Positions 31,316 to 42,497 of a DNA stretch of 64,000 nucleotides are shown here, in pieces. Where the stretch lies: contig CM020618.1 of assembly GCA_009829735.1 (NCBI GenBank), positions 33,952,894 to 34,016,893 of the forward strand, read 5' to 3'. The translations under genes were made by a program, and so were the position numbers. Positions within the stretch are counted from its first letter, which is position 1, and every line of letters begins with the position of its first letter. The notes under the pieces were generated by a model. It was given only the letters and a program-made list of their open reading frames with translations. It did no database searches and was not told the DNA's origin. The stretch comes from Pyropia yezoensis. Its lineage: Eukaryota > Rhodophyta > Bangiophyceae > Bangiales > Bangiaceae.

Positions 31316-31847
31316 GACGTGGCGTCGGCTGTGGCGGCGGGGGCGGCGCGCGACGTACCGGTGGACGTGCTGGGGGACGCGGCTGGGGACGTGCTGAGGA
31401 ACGCGGCGGGTGACGGGGCGGCGGACGGGGCGGGGGACGCGGCTGGCGCCAAGGCGTCTGACGGCGCGGCGGCTGCATCTCGCTGTGTTGCGGCTGCATC
31501 TGGTGGCGCGGCGGCGGACGCTGGCCGCTTGGCGACGGCGGTGGGCGACGTCCGGCGCACGTGCTGGGGATCGCAGCGGGGGACGTGGCGTCGGCTGTGG
31601 CGGCGGGGGCGGCGCGCGACATACCGGTGGACGTGCTGGGGGACGCGGCTGGGGATGTGCTGGGAGCGCGGCGGGTGACGGGGCGGCGGACGGGGCGGGG
31701 GAGCGGCTGGGCCAAGGCGTCTGACGGCGCGGCGGCTGCATCTCGCTGTGTTGCGGCTGCATCTGGTGGCGCGGCGGCGGACGCTGGCCGCTTGGCGACG
31801 GCGGTGGGCGACGTTCCGGCGCACGTGCTGGGGATCGCAGCGGGGGA
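31316..31847. repeat. 266-bp tandem duplication
   Basis: 31316-31581 is repeated directly by 31582-31847 with few differences. Shared landmarks are gacgtggcgtcggctgtgg, ccggtggacgtgctggggg, ctgcatctcgctgtgttgcg and cacgtgctggggatcgcag. The second unit is slightly shorter, which changes the phase of any reading frame across it. Confidence 0.8.
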
Positions 31848-32394
31848 CGAGGCGGGCGAGGGTGCGGACGGCGACGTGGCGGCTCGGCCGGCGCTTTGGG
31901 TGGTGTCAACCACTCCCTGGCCCGGGGCGAGCGCGCAGACGCTGCCGGCGTCGTCGACCACTGCCGAGATGGCGGGGCAGGCCCGAGGGGCTGCCGCACC
32001 GAGCTCCGGTGGCCGAGGGGCGGTCAAGGCGGGGCGGGGGGGGGCCACGGCAGGGCGGGGGCGGCCAAGGCAGGGCGGGGGGCGGCCAAGGCGGGGCGCG
32101 GCGCGTCGGCCGCAGGGCGGGCGGCGGCAAAAGCTGTAACGGGGGCCGCTGTGTCGGGGGCAGGGCGCGGCGCGTCGGCTGCAGGGCGGGCGGCGGCGAA
32201 GGCCGGAACGGAGGCCGCAGGGTCGGCCAAAGCCGGAACGGGGGCCGCTGTGTCGAGGGCAGGGCGCGGCGCGTCGACCGCCAGGTCAAGGGGGGGGGGA
32301 CGGGGGCGCCGGTCTCCACTGCATCTCCTCCTCGTCTGCGCCAGTCGACGCTCACGCAGGCGGGCGCGACCGACGCGCTCAAGAGGCTCTCTGC

Positions 32395-32604
32395 CGCACG
32401 TGGCGGCGCGCGTGGCGCGGCTGCGGCCGCACGTGGTGGCGCGCGTGGCGCGGCCACGGCCACGCGTGGCGGCGAGCGTGGCGCGGCTGCGGCCGCACGT
32501 GGCGGCGCGCGTGGCGCGGCCGCGGCCGCGCGTGGCGGTGCGCGTGGCGGCGCGCGTGGCGCGGCCGCGGCCGCGCGTGGCGGCACGCGTGGCGCGGTCG
32601 CTCC
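32395..32604. repeat. 33-bp minisatellite encoding RGG-type repeats
   Basis: Six 33-bp units (cgcacgtggcggcgcgcgtg...) with one 12-bp insertion. On the plus strand each unit reads ARGGARGAAAA. The array ends 13 bases before a consensus splice donor (gagaag/gtaagc at 32618), which favours the plus-strand frame being a real exon. Confidence 0.7.
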
Positions 32605-34940
32605 CGCGGCGGAGAAGGTAAGCTCGTGTGCATCTTTTTCTTCATAATGGCGCAGCGGTGCCCTTTGGCGTTCCTTGGCTTGGGTTGACGGTGTGACTCT
32701 TTTTTGTGTCGTGGTCGGTGGCCGCTTCTAACTTCCGTGTCCCCCGTGTTGTTTGTGCCCCACGCTCGTCCTGGTTGGTCGCCGCGTCTATCTCCCGTGT
32801 CCCCTGAGTTGTTTGTGTGCCTCGCTCCAACGACTGTGCTGCACAGGCTGGAAAGAGAAAGATCGGACGGCAAGCGCAGGCTAGCAAGGAGGCGTCAGGC
32901 AGTTGCTCGGTACGTTCGCGCAACCTGCGTGGCTCCTTTTGGCAGCACCTTTGTGTCATCTGCATTGCATATGAGCATTTGTCCTCTGTGATGCCTCATG
33001 TGGTGTCAACTGGACCACATCTCACTCACATTGAGGCCCCATCTGGATTACCGTATCGCTTCTCAAACGACGTGTGTCCCCGCCCCCCTTGCATTCTCAT
33101 GATACGTACGACGCAGTCATCTGCAGAGGATCCTGCACCTGCACCGAAGCGTCCAAAGTACGCTCCACAAGGCAAGAAGCGGCGGCGCTCGATGAGGGAG
33201 ACATTGCTCCGGGAGCTGGCACCTCCCGGCGACAGCGACGAGGATGGCGGGGACGACTCGGACGGGTCCGCCGCGGCGGCCCTAGAAGAGCGGGACGCTG
33301 CGCAGGCGCGCGCCATAGAGGCCGCTGTGAAAGCCGCCGATGCCGCCAGGAAGGGAGTCCCGAGGGCGCCCGTTAGGCGGAAGGGGATGACCAAGGCTGC
33401 GCCCCAGGCTGCGCCGCCGCCTTCCACGAAGGGCAAAGGCAAGGGACCGGCTGCACCGAAGAAGGGCAAGAAACTGGCTCTTCTTGCCACGAACGCGTCG
33501 CGGACGGGTGAGGGGAGCAAGCCGACGAGGGCCCAAGGTGAGTTGGCCGGGCCGGCCCTGACGCTCGCCGTCCGCCGGGAGGTGACCGCGCGCACCATCG
33601 CGCTCTTTAGCAATCCGCAGGACGCCGACGACGTCTTCTTGTGCAACGACGACGCGCGGGCCATGTACATTGCCAGCATCATGGCGGTGGCGCCGGCCAG
33701 CATGGAGCGGGCGGAAGAGTTGGCGCGTCAGGTGGCGGCGGTCAGCGCGCGGCCGAAGAAGGAGGAGACCAGCAGCGCGACGCGCACGACGGACATTCTG
33801 GGGCAATGTGCCCAGGCGCGGTCCACGGCGTACCACAGCTTGTGCACTTGGGAGTGGTCGTCGTGGACTGCTATGGTGGAGTACGAGTCGACGGAGGTGG
33901 ACTACAGGGGCAACGACGAGAGCAAGCGCACGGCAGCCATCGGGATGTGGTGGCTGAAGGGGAGGCGCTACCTCAACACCAAGAGCGGGCGCGCTGCGCT
34001 GTACAACTTGTGCGCCGCGTACATCAATCGGTACGGTATGGAAGACGCCTACACGGACAAGTACCACAAGGGGCGTCGGGTGCTCAGCCTGTTGCTCGCC
34101 GTCATTGCCCCTGATCGTCGCGAAGGTATGGACCGTGCCCCTATGTTGTGTGTGTGGGTGTGTGTGTGGATGTGTGTGTGTCGTGTGAACTTTGTCTCTG
34201 TCGTTGTATATCATGTCATTCGGCACCATCTGGCGCCATGCGTCATTGGACTGCATCTTACTCTGCATTGGGCTGCATCTGACCTGTCTTGGGCCCTCTG
34301 TTTTTCTTGGTGACTGCATCTCTCTGGCAATGTGGTGTGATTGTGACTGCTGCAGATTCGGTCCCAGCTTCTCCTCGACGTCTACGGACTGTCGGCATTG
34401 AAGAAGATGATGGGAGGCCTGAACCCGTCGCACCGCGCGTACTTCTGTGAGGAGCTCACCGCGCTGCATGCCGCGGCTGTCAAGCCCGGCTGCCAGTGGG
34501 TCAAGCTGTTTGCCACCGACGTGAAGGAACCCTTCTGCGCGGCGGTGAAGGACCCAGACTCTACGCTGGGCACCACCACGAAGGTGGACAAGATCGGGCG
34601 GCGCACGCTTTACCACGGGGTCCAGTCCTCCTTGCAAGCCATCCTGAACCTGCCTGAACGACGATAGCGACTCGGAGGAGTCTGACTTGTCGTCCGACGA
34701 TGACGTCGTCCACGTCGTCATCCCGGTGACGGCGACAGCGGCCGTCATCCTCGCGACGCGAAGCGCCGGGAGCGCCTCATGTCGGTGGCTCGGGTGGGGG
34801 GGGGGGGGGCAGCGGGGATGCCGGCAGTCAAGGCCGAGATCGTTGAACCCGGCGTTGCTCATGACTTCTCCTCGTGGTATTCGGTTTCTTCGGACGACTC
34901 CTACGAGCAGGAGTCGGACGACTCCCTACGTGAGGTTTGA
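32395..34940 (+). CDS. candidate spliced gene of unknown function, frame disrupted
   Basis: Proposed pieces: an RGG-repeat exon ending at 32617; a 63-base exon 32847-32909 (AGKRKIGRQAQASKEASGSCS); exon 33129-34125; and 34356 onward. The long exon has a basic nuclear-type region (KRPKYAPQGKKRRRSM), an acidic DSDEDGGDDSDGS tract, a Lys/Pro-rich linker, and an unrecognised folded region (STEVDYRGNDESKRTAAIG, YLNTKSGRAALYNLCAAYIN). The next segment continues with LYHGVQSSLQAILNLP. The donor at 34126 leaves one extra base, putting the last segment out of phase. Further on, the acidic frames DDSDSEESDLSSDDD and SWYSVSSDDSYEQESDDS lie in different frames. Thus indel errors, missed introns or decay are likely. 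The 5' end is not resolved, and the product is unknown. Confidence 0.4.
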
Positions 34941-35049
34941 CGAGGGGGCCATGGAGGACGCCGAGTTTCTGGACTCGGAGCTGAGGATGGAGGACCTGAA
35001 GGACCTCGACGCGTCGCACGAATCATTTTGAGTATAGGTACACGAAGTT

Positions 35050-35400
35050 TTGGTGGGTCTGATGGTGAGGAGGCAGGGGTGGAGAGGACGGAGAAAGCGG
35101 CGGGCGGAGGACGAGGACGAGGAGGTGGCGGAGGAGGAGGAGGACGGGGCGGAGGATAAGGGGGAGGAGGAGGAGGAGGGGAGGAGGAGGAGGAGGGGGA
35201 TGGGGGAGGGGGAGAAGGAGGAGGAGGCGGAGGCGGAGGAGGAGGAGGAGGCGGAGGAGGTAGAGGAGGAGAAGGAGGCGGAAGAGGAGGAGGGGGAGGG
35301 GGAGGGAGGGAGGGCAGGGAGGGGAGGAGAGGGGGGGAGGAGGAGGAGGAGGGGAGGAGGAGGAGGAGGGCGAGGAGAAGGGCGAGGAGACGGAGGGTGA
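35050..35400. repeat. polypurine (GGA)n-rich tract
   Basis: About 350 bp almost wholly G and A on the plus strand, mostly imperfect GGA/GAG triplets. It yields Glu/Gly/Arg-rich plus and Ser/Pro-rich minus frames that I regard as artefacts of the repeat. Confidence 0.8.
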
Positions 35401-36038
35401 CGGAGAGGCTTAAGAGAGCGACGCGGGCGAGAGCAGCAAGGGCACCACGTGACTCGCGTCGGTCTGTACTTGCTTCGTGCCCGCACCCGGCTTGGTGAGA
35501 TACCACCCATGTGTACGCATGGCCTACATTTGGTGTGCGAAGGACTGCATTAGACGTCGTTTGGATGCATGATGCGATCACAATGTGGTTGAGGAGAACC
35601 CAGTTTGTTGATCAATAGCGGTCGACGGTCGGTAGCGTGGTTGAGAGGCTGAGCTGGTGATGAAGGCGGGGGGGGGGGGGGGGCGGGGGGGGGGGGGGGG
35701 CAAGCTCGATGGGGGGAGGGGGTGAAGTAGGGGTGTGGAGGGGGGGTACCGGCGGGTCCTGCCCCTGCATCCGCCGGATCCGCCGCCGCTGCTGCCCACG
35801 CCGGTTGCGGTTGCGGTCGTGGCGGCCTACCATGGCAGGGGGGGGGAGGCGCGACGTCCAGGCGGCGGTGTCGGAGGCGGCGTGGCGGAGGCGGCGTGGC
35901 GGAGGCGGCGTGGCGGAGGCGGCCGCGGCAGCCGGTTCGGCGGCGGCAGCGGCGGCGGCGGTATAGGACGCAGTGGCGGCGGCTGTGGCGAGGGTGTTGG
36001 ACGCAGTGGCCGTGGCGGCGGTGGCGACGGCAGCTGGG
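35401..36038. other. low-complexity region before the assembly gap
   Basis: It contains G runs around 35669-35701 and triplet-rich GGC/GGT sequence leading into the gap. The 3' part of the minus-strand gene that starts at 38264 probably runs into this side of the gap, but its frame cannot be fixed. Confidence 0.4.
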
Positions 36039-36538
36039 NNNNNNNNNNNNNNNNNNNNNNNNNNNNNNNNNNNNNNNNNNNNNNNNNNNNNNNNNNNNNN
36101 NNNNNNNNNNNNNNNNNNNNNNNNNNNNNNNNNNNNNNNNNNNNNNNNNNNNNNNNNNNNNNNNNNNNNNNNNNNNNNNNNNNNNNNNNNNNNNNNNNNN
36201 NNNNNNNNNNNNNNNNNNNNNNNNNNNNNNNNNNNNNNNNNNNNNNNNNNNNNNNNNNNNNNNNNNNNNNNNNNNNNNNNNNNNNNNNNNNNNNNNNNNN
36301 NNNNNNNNNNNNNNNNNNNNNNNNNNNNNNNNNNNNNNNNNNNNNNNNNNNNNNNNNNNNNNNNNNNNNNNNNNNNNNNNNNNNNNNNNNNNNNNNNNNN
36401 NNNNNNNNNNNNNNNNNNNNNNNNNNNNNNNNNNNNNNNNNNNNNNNNNNNNNNNNNNNNNNNNNNNNNNNNNNNNNNNNNNNNNNNNNNNNNNNNNNNN
36501 NNNNNNNNNNNNNNNNNNNNNNNNNNNNNNNNNNNNNN
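36039..36538. other. assembly gap (500 N)
   Basis: Exactly 500 N, a size often used for gaps of unknown length. It interrupts the minus-strand two-TM protein gene. Confidence 0.99.
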
Positions 36539-37594
36539 GCCGCAGCTCGTACGTGTTGACCACGTGCCGCACCTGCGCGGACGTGAGGCCGACGCGGGCG
36601 CGCTTGCCACCCCCCCCCCCCCCCCCCACCCGCGCCCCCCCCGCCGTCCACGCCGGGCGGCGGCGCCACGCCGGGCCCGCGGCCGTCGGCGGCGGCGCCC
36701 CCCCCGCGGCCGCCCCCGCGGGCGGGGTGGCGGCGCCCGCCCCCCCCCCCCCCCGCCGGCGGCGGGCGCAGCGACCACAGGCCGCCGACGGGGGGGCGCC
36801 CCCCGTCGGCCGCCTCTGCCGACTCCCGCACCGCCGCGGTGCAGAGCGTGGCCAGCACCCCCGCCGCGGCAACGGTAAACGCCGCGCTCACCAGCGCCGC
36901 GTACAGGCGGTCCCGCCCGGGGCGGGGGCGCCGCGGCGGCGGCGGCGTCATGGCCACCGTCCCCGGCGTCCACGCCGGCGACGGCGCCGGCGACGGGGGC
37001 GGTGCCAGGGGCGCCGCCGCCGCCGGCGGCAGGGACGGGAGCAGCGGCGGCAGCGGGGCGGTGGCGGCGGCCAGGGCCCCCACCCAGCACGCCTCCCACC
37101 GCGGCAGCGGGGCGGCCGCCTCAAACGCGCTGGTGATGGCCCCCGCCGCGGCGGCGGTGTAGGTGTAGGCCCCGCCGGGGGCGTAGACGGCCACGACCGC
37201 CGCCGCCGCCGGGCCGCCGCCCGTGGCGGCCAGGCCACTCACGTTGGTGACGAAGAACTCGGGGCGGTAGCCGACGGGCGCGGGCGGCGGCAGGGCGGGG
37301 GGGAAGGCCGACCCGGCCGCCTCATTCGCCGCCGCCGCCGCCGCTGCGGCGGCGGCGGCCGCAGCGGCGGCGGCCACCACCTCGTCAGACGCCGCCACCA
37401 CCCGCACCGCTCGCACAAAGCAGCGGGCGGGGAGCCAGCCGCCCGCCCCGACCGCGTCGGCATAGGCCGACCAGTTGATGACGGTCGACGCGAGGGCCAC
37501 CACAAAGATGGCCGTTACGGGCACGAGCAGCGCCGCCCGCCGTGCAGCCGAAGAGCGCCACCAGGGGGGGGGGCGCTGCCGGGGAGGGGAGCGC

Positions 37595-37627
<33 letters not shown>

Positions 37628-38264
37628 CCGCCACCACCGCCACCACCGCCACCACCGCTATTAGCCCTAGCCACCACCGCACTGTCTGGCGGGACCGCGG
37701 CGGGCGGGACCGCTGCCGCCGCCACCTCCACCCCGTCCGTGGCCGCGCCGGTAGAGGCAGCCGCCGTCACGGCCGTCACCGGCTCCACGGCCGCCTCCCC
37801 GACGGGCGGGGGGTCCCCCCATCCCGCTGCAGCTGCTGCCGCCAGTGCCGCCGACGCGGCTGTCGCCTCTCTGACGAGCGGGGGGTCCCCCCATCCCGCT
37901 GCCGCTGCTGCCGCCGGTGCCGCCGCCGCCGCCGGTGCCTGCGACGCCCCCCCCCCCCCCCGACGGGTGCGGGGTCCCAGGCGGCAGCCGCCGCACCCCC
38001 CCTTGCGGCAGGGTGCTCCCAGCCGGCCGCCGCTGCTTCTGCCGGCACCACCGCAGGCGCCGCTGCCTCTGCCGGCACCACCACAGGCGCCGCTGCCTGC
38101 GCGGCCACCCCCCCGGCTGGGCCGGGGTTCCCCCACCCCGCTGCCGCTGCTGCCGCCGGTGCCGCCGCCGCCGCCGCCGTCTGCGACGCTGTCCCCCCCG
38201 CGACGGGTGGGGGGTCCCAGGCGGCAGCCGCCGCCCCACCCCCCGCCACCGCGGGCGTCGCCAT
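36539..38264 (-). CDS. two-TM membrane protein with Ala/Trp repeats (partial, homopolymer frameshifts)
   Basis: The start at 38264 (gttgccATGGCG) is good. The N-terminal ~200 residues repeat an Ala-rich unit centred on Trp: AAAAAWDPPPV, AAAAAGWGNPGPA, AAAAAGWEHPAA, AAAAAWDPAPV. The same pattern resumes in another frame (AAAAAAGWGDPPLV, AAAAAAGWGDPPPV) after the C run near 37948-37962, so that run is probably mis-sized. A Gly tract and SAARRAALLVPVTAIF then lead into a first TM near 37480-37545. A ~190-residue loop contains the glycosylation-type site NVS, and a second TM (LYAALVSAAFTVAAAGVLA) lies near 36850-36915. After another C run (36609-36628) the coding-like SAQVRHVVNTYELR runs into the gap. 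The layout resembles claudin/SUR7-like or DUF proteins but no family is recognised. Confidence 0.45.
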
Positions 38265-38378
38265 GGCAACTCAAGGAGGGGGTGCGCACGCGCGCCTCCT
38301 ATTCCTCGTTCCAACACCCCCCCCCCCCCCCCAACTGCCCACCTCGCCTGCCCGGGGTCGGCGGCGGGGGCGGGCTCG

Positions 38379-38393
38379 CCCCCCCCCCCCCCC

Positions 38394-38431
<38 letters not shown>
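38379..38431. repeat. poly-C tract
   Basis: Fifty-two C interrupted by a single T. It is probably difficult for sequencing, so its length is uncertain. Confidence 0.9.
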
Positions 38432-38433
<2 letters not shown>

Positions 38434-38779
38434 GCTCTCCCCACGCAGGTGTGCCGTGCGCGGCGGCAGAGGCAAAGGAGGGCGCACCGTCCACGTGCCA
38501 CCACGAGGGGGGACAGTGGGGGGGGTAGGCGAGGGTGGGGGGGCGGGGGGGAACAGGGGAGCAGAGGGGCAAAACGGAAGGAGCCAGCCGGCCGCCGTGA
38601 CCACAGCGGGGCAGCCCAGCCGCGGGGACGCCGCCCACCCTACCCCGCAGCGCCACGCGGGCGGTGGCCGTCACGGCCGGCGCCGCCTCCCCGCCGCCCG
38701 CGGCCAGACCCGGGGGCGGACCGGTCCCCTGCCGCCGCCTCCTCCCCCTCCAACCTCAATGACCGCCCCGGACACCCCG

Positions 38780-38861
<82 letters not shown>
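38780..38861. repeat. 82-base poly-C run
   Basis: An uninterrupted run of 82 C, the longest homopolymer in the window. On the other strand it is poly-G and could form G-quadruplex or triplex DNA. Its true length is uncertain. Confidence 0.95.
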
Positions 38862-38862
<1 letters not shown>

Positions 38863-40328
38863 CGCCACCGCCGCGGCCACCCACCGACCAAGAGGGAGGG
38901 GGGACGGGCGCGGAGGGACAAGGCGGGGACGCTGCGGGTGAGCGCCGCGCCCCGCCACCGCCGCCGTCACCGCCGCCGCCGTCACCGCCGCCGTCACCGC
39001 CGCCGTCACCGCCGCCTCCGCCGCTGGCGGTGGCTGGGGCCGGCCGCTGGCGACGGGAGCGTCGATCCCCCCCCCCCCCCCCCCCCCCCCCACCCCCTCC
39101 ACGCTGCTTGGCAGCCACCCCGCCCGGCACAGGGCGGCAGGGCAGTGCCAGCACCGTGCCATCAGGGCGCCGCCGGTGGGGATGGGTCGGCGGGGACGGC
39201 GGCGGCGGCGGCGGAGGCGGCGGCGGCAGTCACCGCAGGGGGGGGAGGAGTAGAACGGGGAGGGTTTGGCGGTGGCGGGCGGGGGGTTGCCCGGGGGGGG
39301 CGGCCCGCACCGCTTGGCCCCCCCCCCCCCCCCCCCCCCCCCGCCGCCCGCTCCCACGCCGGCAGCGCCAACGCCCGTGGACAGGAGCCCCTGCCGTGCG
39401 AGCGCTGACAGGCGTCTGGCAGCGGTGGCAAAGAGATAGCGGCGACGAAGGGCGGGGGGGGGGGAGGGGGAGCGCACGGTGCCCCCAGCCCATCATGGGA
39501 TGATGGTCTGGGGGAAGGAGGGGCGGGGGAGGGGCCCCCCCACCGTCGGGTCAGCTGCGATGATGGTCAGGATGGCGGGCAGGCGGCGGGGCGGCGGCAG
39601 TCGCTGACAAAAAACAAGAAAAAATACGCAACGCCCCGTGATCATGGCCATCGCCGAGGTGAGGTGCGCACGCGCGCCGTGCGTGGAAAGTATATGCGTA
39701 CCAACTGTGCCTCTCACGGCCGCGGAAACGCAATCCCCAATGTTGGCTACGTTGAGTGACTGTTGGCTACGCTTTAGGCGTCGCTCTGTTCAAGCGTCGC
39801 TCTGTTCAAGCGTCGCTCTGATCTGTCAGACACGTTCCGTCATCCATCCAGATCTCGATTTGCGTGCACAAGGGACAAGCGGGGGCGCCCGCGCGGGGTA
39901 TGGCGAAGGACCATTCCGCGCCGGCCCCTCCGGTCCTTTTGGTCATCGGTCGTCGGCCCACGAGCGGCGCTTTGCGCGGCGACGGACGCAGTCTGCGCGC
40001 CGGGCGCGACTCTTTGCCGCAGGGCACGGTCATCCCGGGTCACAGGCTGCGCAAGAAAACGGCGCAAACAGTGTCAGTGAAAAAAGCAGACGGCAGAGCA
40101 CCTAAAAGAAATACAGAGCCCTGAGTCGAGTCCTTCTTCAAAGGCCCCTGTTGTGCCTACTGTACATCTGTTGACAGTAGTTTTTCCAGCGCAGACCCTC
40201 TCAGAGACTTTATGGACATGGCACAGAGAGAGCATATATTGTTGATACGCCTATGGCTCCACATCCCCCCCCCTCGCAAAATCCACCTTCCCGCCCCGCC
40301 CCCCAGTACCCGTGCCCCCCTATTGCCC
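38862..40328. other. low-complexity and non-coding region
   Basis: 38862-39480 is GCC/GGC triplet-rich with C runs at 39068-39090 and 39319-39341; its long frames are artefacts. A short tandem repeat (gcgtcgctctgttcaa, 2.6 units) lies at 39777-39822. No gene is supported up to the Sas10 stop. Confidence 0.5.
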
Positions 40329-42497
40329 TTAAAAGCGAATGCTCTTCTTGGTCCGCACGTTGATACCCGTGGCCTCCCCCCCATACACCGCCGACGGGGT
40401 GCGGCCTTCGGTGACGGCGCCCTTGCGGCGGACGAGCGCCTTTTCAAACGCCACCCGGTGCTTGGTGCGCGGGTTCTTGCGCGCCTTGGACCGGCGGGGC
40501 GTCAGGCCACGGTTGGCCAGCACCTGCTTGGACGCGCCCCGCCGGTCGGTCGGGCCCACCCCGTCGGCGAGCGCGTACACGTGGGCGGCCGCAGAGGCGC
40601 CGCCGGGCGGGCCCACCGCCCGCGCTGCCCGCTTGGCCGCCTTGGCCGCCTTGGCCGCCGCCGTTCGCGCGGCAATGGCAGCGTAAAAGGCCGCCTCCCC
40701 GCCGCTCATGCCGTCCAGCCCGTCGTCGTCGTCAAAGTCGTCGTCGCCAGCCCAGTCTGCTCCGCCGCCGCCGCCGTCAGACGCGGGTGGGGGCTCATCG
40801 TCCCACGGGCGGGCCGCCTTCTCCGCGGCCGCCACCTTGGCGGCCGCCGCCGCCGCCGCCCGCTCCTCCCGGCCGGGGGCGACAAGCCCCGTGTCCACAT
40901 CCCCCGACGTGGTCCGCCGCGCTGCCGCCGCCGCCGCCGCGGCGTGCGCGGCCTGCGTCAGCCGGCCAGTCATGCGCGCCAGCGGCCGCGCGCGGGACAC
41001 CCCGTCGGCGCCCGCGAGGGCGGCCCAGTCGCTGCAACCGCCGCCGGCAGGAGGGGCGGGCCGCCGGGACGATGCCGCCCGGCCGGGGGCGACCAGCGAC
41101 GCCACACAGTCCGCGTCGGACACGTCGGGGGCGGCGGCGGCGGCACGGTCCCGCCGCCGCTTCTTGCTGGTGGGTGACCCCGCCACGGGGGGGGGGGGCG
41201 AAGGGGGAAGGCTGCCAGCCGCCCCGTCGCTGTCCGAGCCGTCCGACGACGCCGCTGCCGCGCTGCCGACCGAGTCGCCAGACGACTCATCGCTGTCTGA
41301 GTCTGCCGCCTCGCCCACGGCGGCCACCCCCCTCCTCGTGGCCGCCCTGTTAGCCGTGTCGGCCGCTGCATCGGCCGCGTCGTCGTCGCCATCGTCATCG
41401 TCATCGTCCGTGGCCGAGTCTGCCCCGCCGACTGCGTCGCCGGCAAGGACGGCGCGCGCCACTTCCAGCGGCGTCTGCCCCCGCCTCCCCCCCCCGACGT
41501 CGACGCCCATGGCACGCTTGAGGCGCAGCAGCACCGCCACGGCGGGGTGGGCGGTGAGGTCCTCTGCCGCTGCCGCCGCCGCGCCGTCGTCGCCCGCGGT
41601 GCCGCCCGCGGCGAGTGACAGGTAGTAGGCACCCACCGTGGCCAGCAGGCTGACCAGGTGGAACCGCACCCGCAGGGCGCGGCCCGTAGCAGACGGCACG
41701 GCCGCCGGGGGGGCGGCACCCGCAGCACCGCCGCCACCTCGTGGAGGCTTGCCCCCCGCGCCAGCTGCCGCCCCCCCCACCGCCCCCGCCGCGGGGAGGG
41801 CGGCGAGTGCCCGCAGCGCACTCGCCAGCACCGCTGCCTCGGAGGCAGCCGACCGCACGTCGGCGAGGAGAGTGGCCAGGAGGGCGTCCCCCCCCTCGGC
41901 AGGGAGGCCCGCCGCCGCAACGGCGGCACCTCCCGCCCCCCCGGCGCCCTCCCCGTCGGCGGCGTCACGCTCGGCGTCGGACCAGTCATCTTCCGCCCAC
42001 CCACCCGCGTCCTCATAGTCGGCCGGCACGAGGCCGGCGGTGGCACGAGCGGCGGCGGCCGCGGCGGCGGCGGCCTCATCCTCGAGCGCCTCGGCACGCT
42101 CGTCCTCCTCCATCAGCGCCCAGTCGCGGGTGTCTGAGCCGCGGTAGGTGGACGGGCGGGCGCCCCAACCAGAAGGACCGGGCGTGAGCTCGTCGCCCTC
42201 GCCATAGGCGTCGTCATCGTCGTCGTCGCCGTCGTCGCCGCCATCGTCGTCGCCGTCGTCGCTGTCGCCGTCGTCAGACAAACCCATGTCAAGGTCCAGA
42301 ACGGGCGTCTCGTCATCACCTTCGGCGCTCTCCTCCGAGTCGCTGCTGTCGCCAAACGACGCCCCCGCGCGGGCCAGGCGGGCGGCTTCCCGCGAGGCGG
42401 CAAAGGCGTCAATTTCGTCCAACCCGAAACCGCCTGCGTCATCGTCCTGGGGAGCGGGTGGCCGCCGCCGAAGGAGCTTTCGGGGACCAGGAGCCAT
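40329..42497 (-). CDS. Sas10/Utp3-type small-subunit processome protein
   Basis: The start at 42497 (MAPGPRKLLRRR) is chosen over the open upstream frame, which is not protein-like. The 722-residue product has an acidic N-terminal half with long Asp/Glu/Ser runs. A central helical Sas10/Utp3/C1D-like domain follows (about residues 200-370, including VRFHLVSLLATVGAYYLSL and HPAVAVLLRLKRAMG). The diagnostic C-terminal Sas10 domain is present: QVLANRGLTPRRSKARKNPR, TKHRVAFEKALVRRKGAV, and GGEATGINVRTKKSIRF at the very end. This matches the family's N.GL.P.R.K..RNPR.K.R.K...A...R and G...GI....KS. Utp3/Sas10 acts in the nucleolus with U3 snoRNA in 18S rRNA maturation. Ala/Gly insertions between domains are typical of this genome. 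Confidence 0.92.
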   Translation of the reverse strand: MAPGPRKLLRRRPPAPQDDDAGGFGLDEIDAFAASREAARLARAGASFGDSSDSEESAEGDDETPVLDLDMGLSDDGDSDDGDDDGGDDGDDDDDDAYGEGDELTPGPSGWGARPSTYRGSDTRDWALMEEDERAEALEDEAAAAAAAAARATAGLVPADYEDAGGWAEDDWSDAERDAADGEGAGGAGGAAVAAAGLPAEGGDALLATLLADVRSAASEAAVLASALRALAALPAAGAVGGAAAGAGGKPPRGGGGAAGAAPPAAVPSATGRALRVRFHLVSLLATVGAYYLSLAAGGTAGDDGAAAAAAEDLTAHPAVAVLLRLKRAMGVDVGGGRRGQTPLEVARAVLAGDAVGGADSATDDDDDDGDDDAADAAADTANRAATRRGVAAVGEAADSDSDESSGDSVGSAAAASSDGSDSDGAAGSLPPSPPPPVAGSPTSKKRRRDRAAAAAPDVSDADCVASLVAPGRAASSRRPAPPAGGGCSDWAALAGADGVSRARPLARMTGRLTQAAHAAAAAAAARRTTSGDVDTGLVAPGREERAAAAAAAKVAAAEKAARPWDDEPPPASDGGGGGADWAGDDDFDDDDGLDGMSGGEAAFYAAIAARTAAAKAAKAAKRAARAVGPPGGASAAAHVYALADGVGPTDRRGASKQVLANRGLTPRRSKARKNPRTKHRVAFEKALVRRKGAVTEGRTPSAVYGGEATGINVRTKKSIRF

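Noticed and set aside
30305..32048. Very long minus-strand Pro/Arg/Ala-rich frames
   Set aside because: They follow from the 39-bp repeat whose length is a multiple of three; splice signals downstream favour the plus strand, and no domain is visible.
34901..35581. Minus-strand Ser/Pro-rich frames over the GGA tract
   Set aside because: Pure consequence of the polypurine repeat.
38640..39477. Gly-rich and Pro-rich long frames over poly-C runs
   Set aside because: Homopolymer artefacts without any folded region.
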